Assembly (NCBI GenBank): GCA_021014325.1 | Contig: CM037462.1 | Span: 20,418,135-20,482,134 of the forward strand | Direction of reading: 5' to 3' | DNA length: 64,000 bases | From: Plazaster borealis | Taxonomy: Eukaryota; Echinodermata; Asteroidea; Forcipulatida; Labidiasteridae | In this document: piece by piece, positions 1 through 10,400 of the stretch | Layout: each line of letters starts with the position of its first letter | Position numbering within the stretch: position 1 is the stretch's first letter | Translations under genes and position numbers: made by a program | The notes under the pieces: generated by a model | Seen by the model: only the letters and a program-made list of their open reading frames with translations | What the model was told of the DNA's origin: nothing | The model's database searches: none

Positions 1-223
1 CTGAAATAAAATGAGGTCCTTGGAATAGTTTACTTGGTGTTTATCTTTGATTTTAAAAGCTTTACTGTGCAATCTGGGGCATTCTAAATGCTTTTATCTT
101 GATGATTTTTTTGTGATTTTAATCTGAAGTAAAAGTAGTTTTTTATTTTTTTTATTTTTTACGTATCAGCCACAATTTGTGTATCAGCACGATACGCTAG
201 CCTGTGCATGGGGGAGAACCCTG
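1..223 (-). mobile_element. MITE family A (CAGGGTTCTCCCCA ends), partial copy
   Basis: The right end of an inverted-repeat element that begins before the window. It ends in GGGGAGAACCCTG and carries the internal GTATCAGC/GATACGCTAG words shared with the copies at 1846, 8693, 25293, 37928 and 40812. It has no coding capacity. Confidence 0.7.
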
Positions 224-770
224 CATAGCTTTAGATCTGGCTTAGGCTTTGGCTAAGGCTCTGCTAGTAATTTTGAAACAAAGTGCACTTTTTGTTCAGG
301 GCTTCGAACAGGCAGAGAGAGGTTAAGCAAAAAGCCAGAAGCCGTTATTTGGGAAAGGGTTTCTAAATGATATTGAAGTTGGTACAACAGAGAGATCAAG
401 GATTCCTCTGGTCTTTGTTTCCTTCACACATAAAAAGGAAATATTGCCTTTTGGATTGGGCACTTTGGGCTATAAAAAGCATTTGTTATGAAAATAATAT
501 TGTTGGAAAGATGTTTTAAAAGTAGAGTATAAAGATTCACACAAATTTGTTGACTCCTCAAAATTATTGACTCCACAAAATTAAGAACCATGTTGGTTCA
601 AGAAGTAAAAGGAAAACCACACAATTTCAAGGGATATTTTAATTAGTGTGAATTGATATCATTATATCATTGAATAATTATAGCCCAAAGCGCCCAATCC
701 AAAGGCAATGTGTTCCCTTAAAACAATGTATATTTTAACCTGAGATTCCCCAAAAGGTTTGAAGTATGCA

Positions 771-912
771 GGGGTCGATTTCACAAAACTCTTCCTAACT
801 TAGGACTAGTCCTAGGCAATGCTAAGAGATAGGACTAGTCTTGAGTTAAGACCAGTTACTGGTCCTAACTTCAGATAAGACTAGTCTTATCTCTTTGTGA
901 AATCGGTCCCCA
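771..912. mobile_element. Palindromic MITE with GGTCGATTTCACAAA ends
   Basis: The left end GGTCGATTTCACAAA is mirrored by TTTGTGAAATCGGTCC at the right, with further self-complementary blocks (GGACTAGTCC, AGACTAGTCTTAT) between them. The flanking CAG on both sides may be a 3-bp target duplication. There is no open frame. It is a non-autonomous DNA element by structure; its superfamily is unassigned. Confidence 0.7.
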
Positions 913-1840
913 GGAGTTTTCCGCAGTGTCTTGGTGAAATGAAGGGTGGGAGGTAGACTATTCTCATGTGTGAATGGCAAACACTAATAGTAGAAGACCC
1001 TTTTGCCATGGACTTTTGACTCCGATCAATAATGTCTCTTCATATGTTCGTTTTATGAAGAGTAAAGACCAGCACATTTGGATTTTTTTTATGAGGGTAG
1101 TAATTATATATTACATACCGTACAAACAGATCTTTGTCATTTGATTGGTGGACATGCGTCACATGTCATCCTTTATTTTGCCATGCATACTGCCATGATG
1201 CTCTAAAATTTAATAGGAGTCCTATATATGGATAAATATGTAGGACGCTTTGAATGTTTCGCAGCGTTGTTTCCAAAATAATCGTTCTTGGCCTGTTTGT
1301 CCAAATGAGGCAACATTGGTCATGTCATGGGGGACAAGGTTGGTGTCTGTATGGAGTCAATCATCCACACTGTTGAGAAGTTTTTTTAAAAGCATTTTCA
1401 GAATTTGGGGTGGACGAGTTTCCGTGTCTATTTTGTGTTTTTATGAGAAACAAATTTCAAATGACAAGGACCTACAATGTATGTGTTAGCTATGTAACAC
1501 AAAATGCATTTGTTTTTGCATTGTCTGCATAAAATCTGGCGTTTTCTATATCACTCGGCTTTGCTTCGTGAAATAGAATAGTCCAGATTTCACCTTGTAA
1601 CAATGGCTTGGACTCATTACTTGCCTCAGCTGTGTCCCAGTCAGATTCTTGATTTGATATTCATGATGTTCTCTTAGCCTTCAACAAATGAAAACAGGTT
1701 TTTATACCTTGCATGGTTGCTCAAAACACATGTCCTGAACACTAAATACTGTACGGTATCTACAGTTGAATTTCTAGTTTGTTTAGCTGTACTATTCTTG
1801 TATTTTTGGAGCATTTTCACAGATTTTTCGGCACTGTAAT
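913..1840. other. Non-coding stretch, nothing recognised
   Basis: AT-rich sequence with only short accidental frames. No splice-flanked exon with recognisable protein similarity was seen on either strand. It lies either in the first intron of the peroxiredoxin gene or upstream of it. Confidence 0.5.
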
Positions 1841-1845
1841 TTATT

Positions 1846-2205
1846 CAGGGTTCTCCCCATGCACAAGCTGGTGTATCAGGTGGATACGCAAGAATTTTGT
1901 GCCAAAACGAAAGAATTTCGGCCGATACGCAAACAAAACGGCCGATGCGCAAAAAAATATATATTCATATTTATAATGATGTGGTTTTTTTTATTTTATT
2001 TTTTTATTACGGTAGTTTTACAAAAGACACGAAAAGAAAGCCATATAAAATGCTCCAAATTGCTCAGGAGGATTTTGAAAACCAAGATGAACACCAAGTA
2101 GAAAACATTCCGAAGACCTTGTTTCAATTCAGTTTGCTTCGGCCAAGCATAAAAAATTTGGCCCAGAATGCCCCACAGTTTTGAAAAAACCTGGGGAGAA
2201 CCCTG
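1846..2205 (+). mobile_element. MITE family A, full copy with 5-bp target duplication
   Basis: Starts CAGGGTTCTCCCCA and ends TGGGGAGAACCCTG, an inverted repeat of about 14 bp. It is flanked on both sides by TTATT (1841-1845 and 2206-2210), read as a 5-bp target-site duplication. The interior contains repeated GATACGC words. Short frames inside it are not genes. Confidence 0.85.
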
Positions 2206-2646
2206 TTATTGTTATTAAAATATAGAGATTTTTGTGTATGTTATTGCAAGGCAAAGTTACATAAATTCATTTATGAAATTAAGTATATCAGCGTAATGCA
2301 AAGATTCACTTATTTGCACCTGCTGTTGTGGCGGCGTTTCTTTTTTGCTTTGTTTCTCAAGCCATATTGATTGTCATATTTGATCTTCTTTTGATTGATT
2401 AACCCTGAACTGCCCCAGCCAACCAACCAAATTGATTTCCCCCGTGGATACATTTCTTTTTATTTGGTTTGTTCATGCGACTTCTGGAAAATAACTGAAT
2501 TACATTGTTAAATTGGACAGCACTGTACCATCCTGAAAACAAAAAATTATTTTCTTGATGAGATTTGTTCACCTTTGACACCATCATAAATTAGTATTAT
2601 GCCTTGAGATGTAAATTTTGAGTGAGCAAAGAGGGACAATGGTTTG

Positions 2647-3164
2647 ACTTGTGGACAAGTGGTTAATGTATGTCACGGCCGTAATAGTCGAGTCCTGGTG
2701 ATATACGCTATAGACCCATTGCACAAAACAAACATACACAAAAGAGAGTTTTGACACCCAAAATGACGCGCATTGTTCAGAGGCGCGTTCCGGGTCTATA
2801 GAAATCAATAGATCCCTCTTGCATAACGCGAAACGCTACAGATACGCTGAGGTCACACGCATGTTTTTACGCACAGAGAACAGCTATTGTCCAATGATCT
2901 GCCTCCTTTTGAGAGTGTGACGTCATATGCAAGTGGTCTATTCACACTCAGCTCTCCACGATCGAAGACTGCTCTCGTGAGATTACTGTTCTTGCGCGAG
3001 GCTGCTGGCTCCCGACTAGTCCCCATTAAATAAGACTGTAGTCGTGAGAGCAGTAGTCTTGCGGGGGCCACCAGTTTCACGAGAACATCGCCCATGTCGC
3101 GAGAATCGTGGAGAGAGTCGGAACGATATCATCGTGACAAACATTTAATGACTTGTCCACAACT
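2647..3164. mobile_element. 518-bp foldback element, CpG-rich interior
   Basis: The outer arms 2647-2677 and 3133-3164 are imperfect inverted repeats sharing TTGTGGACAAGT and TGTCACG words. An inner pair (CTCTCCACGAT at 2952, ATCGTGGAGAG at 3105) and a third pair (TATAGACCC at 2709, GGGTCTATA near 2792) nest inside. ACAATGG occurs just outside both ends (2636-2642, 3167-3173) and may be part of an 8-bp duplication, as in hAT elements. The 80-codon reverse frame inside is not supported as a gene. Confidence 0.7.
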
Positions 3165-4217
3165 ATACAATGGACCGCCTTGAATTCGAAATTTGAAAAG
3201 GATAAGGCAATTTATTTTAAGGAAATTTTTAAAGAGGCATAAAAGCTGAGCTCATTCACTAGATGTTCTTGATGTTTACTGTTAGGTCTGTTGTGCAGTT
3301 GCTGCCAGTCAGTTGAGCAGTATAACATACACATCAATGCAATACAGTGGTGTAACCAGAATTTTCTTTTTAATTATTATTTTTCTTTTTCTTTTTTTGG
3401 GGGGAGCAGAGGCAAAAGCATAAGTTGTTTTCCTTTTTTTCGGGGGGGGGGGGCTAATTAATTTATCTCATCCTTCATTTTTAAATTTTTTTTTTAAAAT
3501 CTCATTTAAAAAAATTTTTTTTTTATTATATTTTGTTTGTTTGTGGGGGGAGCTGTAGGAGGGCAAGGGTTCTGACCCCCTCCCCCTCTGTTTATGCCAT
3601 TTGCATCAATGGTATTTCAGACCTGATACTTTACAGAGGCAATTGCCTCTAGTCCATGCCCCTGGTTGTTGCCTTGGTGCTCGTTGGAATGGTCCAGTAG
3701 AAATTTAAATTTGCTTCACAGAACTGCCCTTTCGGACAAAAAACTGCCTTGCCCCTACAAGAACGAATAATCCTGTCGGGTATTTTGGTATTCTAGTATC
3801 CTGTCTAATGAATGAAGGAAACAAAATCACGCACTGAATAAGTCCAGTTGTTTGATGGAGAGATATTTGCCCTGTCTGTTGGTTTATGAAAGTATTTATT
3901 AATGAACTTGGACTTTCTTCAAATCATTATATGTGGTCGTTGCTGCTGGTTTTATTCTGTTATTTTTATTTTTAAATTGAATTCATACCATTAGTTACTT
4001 CTCATGCAATATGTGTTCAGGGACCAGATGGCTTAATTCTGGCTTCTAGGAATTGCATTAATTGGAAAAATGGCCATTAGTAATTTATATTAATTATTGA
4101 CAAAGTATTATACATGTAGTCAGCAAAATGGAATATGAATAAAGGGTGTGATTACATGCGACTGGTATTCATTCAATAGACTGTGCAAGTCTCGTGTGTA
4201 TTTGAACAATGGGACCC
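3165..4217. other. Non-coding stretch with homopolymer runs
   Basis: Contains T-, A- and G-rich runs around 3370-3560 and otherwise unremarkable AT-rich sequence. No exon or structured element was recognised. Confidence 0.5.
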
Positions 4218-4627
4218 ATTAAAGGGAAGGTATACGTTTGGTAATGACTCTGAAAATTAATGGCAATAAAAACCTACTTGGTTAGAAGTACAGCAGCTTT
4301 CGATAGTCCTACCTCCACGGTATAAAGCATTTTGAGAACCATTTCACTTTGAGTAATGTGGTTATGGGAAAAGATATCATTTTTTATCCCAAAAAATTTG
4401 AATCTGAGAAATGTTACTGCAGATTTTGTATTCCAATTAGGGATTATTCTTTCTGCTTGGACATAATCGCTCCTGATTTTCGGTGATACATGTATCTATT
4501 CTCAAAAACGCTACCACCTTTTGAAATGAAATTTTCACAGGTTAGTTTTATTGTATATCTACATTTATAAATAGGATTAAAACAATCGAACGGTTCCAAA
4601 AACCAAAGGTATACTTACCCTTTAAAG
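4218..4627 (+). mobile_element. MITE family B (TTAA-bounded, TTTGGTAATGACTC), copy 1
   Basis: Bounded by TTAAAGGG and CCCTTTAA, with GTATACGTTTGGTAATGACT at the left and a degenerate complement at the right. It closely resembles copies at 15302, 40018 and 63249. The ends fit a TTAA target preference as in piggyBac- or Kolobok-type elements; that assignment is inference. Confidence 0.8.
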
Positions 4628-4694
4628 ACCTTTGAAGAGTACGTGTGAAACTTCCTTAGTGTATGAATAAATTTTTAATAAAATTGTACCATGA

Positions 4695-4908
4695 AATTGA
4701 GCCCATGGGCCAAATTTTAATAGTGATGCTTAAGCAGAAAATTTTGCTTAGTAATTTTCTGCTTTAATAGCAAGAATTAGCAGGAAACCAGTCGCAGATA
4801 GTACATGTGGAATGGCATTTTTGGCTGGTAATCTTATTCTAGTAAGCAAAATTGTTTCTTGCTGAGCTACTTTGTGTTGAAGCAGCTCTATGAAATTGGG
4901 CCCAGCTT
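4695..4908. mobile_element. MITE family C (GGGCCCAATTTCATAGAGC), diverged copy
   Basis: Its right end is the complement of GGGCCCAATTTCATAGAGC and its left end is a degenerate version. The interior has TTGCTTAGTAATTTTCTGC and TGGCTGGTAATC words shared with the better copies at 35490 and 59454. Confidence 0.65.
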
Positions 4909-6437
4909 TGTTTTAACCACTTAAAAGTTACCTTGCATGTCTCTACACACATGCTCAATTTTTGAAGCCCAATTGTAAGAAGGAAAGAAAATAAAGTAAA
5001 AGCAGAGATCAAACAATGGATGATGCTGCCCCAATTCGGTATAATGCCATCATGAGCAGAGTTAATGAACTTGGTGTAGGTTGTGCCTAAAAGGCTGAGT
5101 TAAAAAAAACATGTTTTGCATCCAGGTTCCTGAAAAAAGGGAAGCGGAAGGGGCTTTTTATTTTACAAGATGGCCGCCATTCTTTTTAAAATTTGGATCA
5201 ACCATTGGTTTTTCCACTGTTGAACACACAGAAATAAAAGAAACATGTTAGACAAGACATTGAACATGTTTACAGTGGTTTTATTTAATAGTTTGTTCGG
5301 TATTAAAAACCCTGCTGTAGCTCACTTTCACAAGAATAAATGTCAATGTGTAGCCTAACTAAACGATCTGTTTTTAACCACGTAAATGGCACAGGCTAAG
5401 TTCTGACTTGCAAGTCAGTCTGATGTATCAGTTCACATTTTATGGTTTTTAAATCTCATTTTGAGTTGGTAAAAATAAAAAATAAAATCTCTGCGGCCCT
5501 CCTAACAGTAAGTGGTCGGGGACGCTAAACAAATATTTTGTTTTCCTTCGCCTAATGAAAATTACATCAACAATACCGCAGCTGTGTAAACCTAATTTAA
5601 TAGCAGGCCTATGTGCTGATTGCTAAACTCGCTTAAAATAAACCCAGGATGAAACAAGTATAATGAAGTTACATGGATGAAATCAGCTGTCATCTTGATG
5701 TATATTGATTACATTACAACATGTATATTATAAACAGCGCATTAGATTAAAAATTGTTTGCACATGAGAAATATGCCTTAAATGAAAAAGATCAAAGCAC
5801 TCCGTATTAATGGGTCAGAATATCTGTAAGGCCAATATCCGAATTGGTCTCTACAGCTACGGCTACGATTGTTGCTAAGGGTGTGGATATTAGGACGTAC
5901 TCTGTTCTTTAACGCATGATGACGTGGAAATCTAGCCGTAGCCGTAGCCATAGCTGTAGCCGTTTATTCAGACACGGCCAAAGTCTGTTCGGATTTAATG
6001 TTTTTGTTTGATTTTGACACATAACTTTATGATTGCGAAACAAAATCTGACGCGCATCCAACATGAACGGATACGGTTATCGTATTTGTATCTGTATCCG
6101 TATACGTGCGCTTGTGATTATTAGTAATGGGGATTGCTTTTTTCTAATAGTGATTTGATTCACTTTGTTGCAGTTCCCAAGCTTCTGTGTTTTGTTTTTT
6201 TTAATTAAAATTATTATTTGTCTTTGTACATATGTAAAGCCTGATTCAGTGAATAAATAAATCAATAAATATTGTAAAATCTGTACAGTTTTATCCAAAC
6301 AGATGGTCAATCCTCTAATAATGTTTCTGCGTGACATGAGTATTAGTTGTCACACAAGCATGATTAGGGTGTATCCAGTATACAGGAAAACGCAGCGCTT
6401 CAATATGTCATATGAGAAGAGACCAAAGTAGGGTTTG
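4909..6437. other. Non-coding stretch, nothing recognised
   Basis: AT-rich sequence containing a weak local inverted repeat (GCTACGGCTACG near 5868 and GCCGTAGCCGTAGC near 5936). No coding exon was recognised. The missing first coding exon of the peroxiredoxin gene was looked for here by eye and not found. Confidence 0.45.
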
Positions 6438-6606
6438 CCCTTCACTTTTTGAGTGACTGCCAGCAGGAATAGTTAGCTAGTCGTTTCACTAGTTGCTTTT
6501 CAACACTGAACTAGCCAACCGGACCTCACCACTTAGAGTAAAGTTTGACTGGTCCTCAGGTGTTTTAACTGGCATTTGGCCAGCAGACCACTGTTAAGGG
6601 AGAATT
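6438..6606 (+). repeat. Repeat family D, copy 1
   Basis: Shares GTTTTAACTGGCATTTGGCC and flanking GACTGGTCCTC words with 10404-10683, and with the opposite orientation at 39607-39858. It is an interspersed repeat with no coding potential; its class is unknown. Confidence 0.7.
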
Positions 6607-6779
6607 GCAAAACTTCTCTTTTGGATCCAGCGTAGGCTCCAACTTCCTGGTAGAAGCTTTATACTAAAAGAGAAGGTTTTCACAATTACTGACATAGCCT
6701 AAGCTGGAACCACAACCATGTTTTTTTGTATTAAGTTTTTCATTATGCACATGTACAAGAAATGTTCTACAACCATTTA

Positions 6780-7020
6780 TCGTGAAGGATGTAAAGCCTG
6801 ATTCAGTGAATAAATAAATCAGTACATATTGTAAATTTGTAAAGTTCTATCCAAACAGATGGTCAATGTATACTAGTGATTTATTAAGTTTTTCATTATA
6901 CACACATACACGTACAAGAAATGTTCTACAACCAATCATCATGAAGGATTCTTTATACTCGAATAATCTGAATAATAAAGGCGTATAGCATGTTTTGGAT
7001 GGATCCATATTAAGCTGACC
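6780..7020. repeat. Local duplicated AT-rich segment
   Basis: The segment with GTAAAGCCTGATTCAGTGAA near 6791 also occurs near 6234, and AAGAAATGTTCTACAACCA occurs near 6758 and again near 6918. These are direct duplications within the same spacer, with no further function visible. Confidence 0.5.
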
Positions 7021-7361
7021 ATACATTGAGTGTTTGTGTGTGTGTTTTTTAACGCTACATACTAAGTGTGGACCTCAGAACAAAAGAGGTCCACGTACAT
7101 GTAATGTAGGGACTTGAAACACGTGTGTGTGTGGTGGTGGGGAGGGGGGTATTTGCCCATTGACTGTATGGAGTTATGTGAACAAAAGCTACCAAATCCA
7201 ATTGCCGTGTCCTCTGTGTAATTTCCAGGTTTGTCTCAAGTGTCCTTGTTGACAAACATCTGTGCATCAGTAAAGAGCTAGTAATCATAATGAATGTAGT
7301 GAATTTCCCTCTCGGTTTAGAAAACAAAATTAATGGTTTTTGTTTGTTTATTTATTTGCAG

Positions 7362-7478
7362 CACATTTGTTTGTCCTACAGAGCTGATAGCCTTCAGTGA
7401 TCGAGTGAAGGAGTTTAACGACATCAACTGTGAAATCTTGGCTTGCTCCTGTGATTCTCACTTCAGTCATTTAGCATG
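7362..7478 (+). CDS. PRDX1: PRDX1-like exon with peroxidatic cysteine
   Basis: Begins after TTATTTGCAG with the last base of a split Phe codon, then [14 protein letters not shown], and ends at LAW before GTGAGC. It carries the peroxidatic Cys of VCPTE and an unusual CSCDSHF stretch with a second Cys two residues after the first. Confidence 0.93.
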
Positions 7479-10400
7479 GTGAGCCCACTTGCTATTCTTG
7501 ATTTATCATCTTGTGTTTACTAGTGATGAATATCTAGTAATAAACCACAAGGGAAGCTGGGAAGGTAGTGCATTCTGCTCTACCAGCCAGGCTCCTAGTG
7601 GATGATACCCATGCCTACATCCTTACGGACTGTGAAGGGGTTAACCCTGTTTCAGCCCCAGGATTAGGTGGCAATGTGCCCCTGGTGACAGTTGATTTGG
7701 CTCGACAGCTAATCAGTGTAGCCCTCACCTTGAAGTGGCCATCTGGCCTTGTGATGTCAGGCAATATCTCATAAAAAAATATTTAAAAAATAAACAAAAC
7801 AATTAAAAAGGGAGACCGCCAACATTAGGGCTAGTTGGTAGAGCGCCTGCACGTTAATCCAGAGGTCGCAGGTTCAAGTCCCGCTCTAATCAATTTGTCT
7901 TTGTTCAACCCAAAATCATTTATTATGAAATAGTGGACATTTATAATGTGCCATTAACCACAAATTTGAATGCTCATAGTGCATGAATATTATTACCCTA
8001 GTTTATACGTGGCCATTTATTCTACTACAGTATATAGTACATGTACATCAAGTTAATCAATGGGGAGAACCTTCTCTACCTTCACAGGTGCCCTATTAAC
8101 CCCTGGGTGAAGAGAAGCAATTAGAGTGAGAAGTGTCTTGTTCTAGGACATCATTTTCATCACCTGGATTTGATCGGACACCCTGATAACGCTTGGCCAT
8201 ATCACGCCAAGTTTATTGATTTATATGATGTTGTATACAGTTGTCTGCTTCCATTGTTTCATCCTTGTTTTACCCTAGGATGGCAGTGGGTTTGTTTATG
8301 GTTTATGGTTTATTTAAAAACATTTTTAAAAAATATGGTACAATGACCGAATTGCATTTTTAATTTACAATTTGAAAAAAATGTAAGAGTACACAAGAAG
8401 GGTTAACAATGCTATATACATGTCAGGTTTATTAGTGGAGTGTGCCGCCCCATTAACTTTTCGTATCTTCTCTCAATGATTGTTAATTGCATAATAGGAC
8501 AGAAAAACCACGCAAAAAGGGAGGTATTGGCAAGATGGCCATGCCTCTTCTTGCAGACAAGAACTGTCAGATCGCCAGGGACTACGGTGTCCTCATTGAG
8601 GAAGACGGTGTCTCATTCCGGTAAGATAAAGACAGAAAACTCAGTACAGGACGAATAGGCACTTACTTTAATAATTACAAACTTGGGGTAGTCGGGGTTC
8701 TCCCCACGCAACAGCTAGCGTATTGGGCCAAATTTTTTGTTGATACGTAAAAACATATATAATTTTTTTTTTTTTTAATTTGTAGGGGAGATGGCCTTAG
8801 TATTCGATCCATACCGGACTTTTGTCAGAGGCATAAACAAACACAGACACAAACATATCCATTTATAGCAAAAAGAGGAGCAAAGGATTAAGGGAAGGTA
8901 ACCAGAAAAAAGCGGGAAAACTATAGCCAATCAAAGCTATTAATTTACAAACAATATGGTGGCCAACGACCAATCAGAGAAAGGCAGTGAGCACAAAGGA
9001 TGGTCAGTGTGAAAGGGTGGATTACTGGACCATAAAGATGGTAGCTGCATTCTAGGTATATATATATATATATATATATATATGTTTTTTTCTTCACAAA
9101 AAACATCAAGAGAAAATAAACACCAAGTAGAAAACAATCCGAAGACCTTGTTTCAATTCAGCGTGCTTCAGCCAAACTTCCAAACATTTGGGTCCAGAAT
9201 GCCCCCACAGTTTTGAAAAAACCTGGGGAGAACCTGGTAGGGAATCTTACATGTAGGTTATTTATGTTTTATTGGCCAAAGGAAACAGTTATCTGTTCTC
9301 TAAACGATTTTGTAATTTTAAAAGTAGCAAGGTCCGATTTAGATTTAAGTTTTGATGTAATTTTTTAATAGCTATTTTTATTTTTAGATTTCATGAAAGT
9401 TAAAAGCTTTCATTTCAGATATTGCAAGAAACAAATCTGCCAATTATAAGGGGTTGTTATTTAATAGCTGAAAATGAATTATTGCCAAGATCCTGACATT
9501 ATCTCACCTCCATCAGCCATGTACAAACAACTTTGCGTGTTGGTGAATTGTTCGTCTTAATATGTTTTTCGCTTTGAAACAGTACTGTCAAAGTTTATTC
9601 AGAGAAGAAATCTCTTTTTTTTTAAAATTCTTTCGGCGAACATTGGGTCATGCAACCTTGTTGTTTAAAATTGCAAATCTCACCGCATTAATTAAAGAAA
9701 AGTAATACAGAAACTTGGGTATCAGTTTCTTGGTAAATGTAACATGAAAAACCATGGAATTGCCAAGTTCTTTGATTTTTGCGGGGCAAAGTAAATTCTT
9801 GGATCTGAAGCCAGCAAAGCCAAACATAGTTCAGTCCTAGTTCATGTGATGTTTGTGTGTAGCTACAGACACTGATCACCCCATGTACAGTGTTCACTGA
9901 ATGATTTTATCTTAAGGATACCTGGTCTTCTTGATACAGAGGTTGCTATAGATACAAAAACTTACCCCAAACCATCTTATTTAGTTATGAGAATTGAAAA
10001 TTGAACACTCATGACCAAGGAAGTCTTGTAACAGACGGTTTTCAAATTTAATTTGCAAATGGTTTATTAGTCTGTAGTCTGATCAAGGAATGTAGTGAGC
10101 GTACGAAGCAGATTTGATGAATCCCTTCCGTGAAAGAGATTGAATTTCAGGGTACAGATTGATGACTAGTGATGACTTTGTCTTTGATTACAGCGGTCTT
10201 TTCATCATTGATGACAAGGGAAACTTGCGCCAGATCACCATTAATGATCTCCCTGTAGGTCGCTCTGTCGATGAGACGTTACGACTTGTTCAGGCCTTCC
10301 AGTTCACGGATAAACACGGAGAAGGTACCTGTCAATCAAAAAGATGTGTTTCTTCTCATAATCTGAAACCCTGAACACTTTTTTATTATTGTGTAGTGGC

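Noticed and set aside
2853..3095. 80-codon reverse-strand frame in GC-rich DNA as a first exon
   Set aside because: It lies inside the nested foldback 2647-3164 and has no similarity to the peroxiredoxin N terminus.
7811..7911. tRNA-like A and B boxes (also at 13418, 21545, 21789, 23497, 27905, 55385, 61083) as functional tRNA genes
   Set aside because: The acceptor stems do not close, and the copies share non-tRNA flanks, which marks them as SINEs.
9055..9083. (TA)n run as a regulatory site
   Set aside because: A simple microsatellite inside a MITE.
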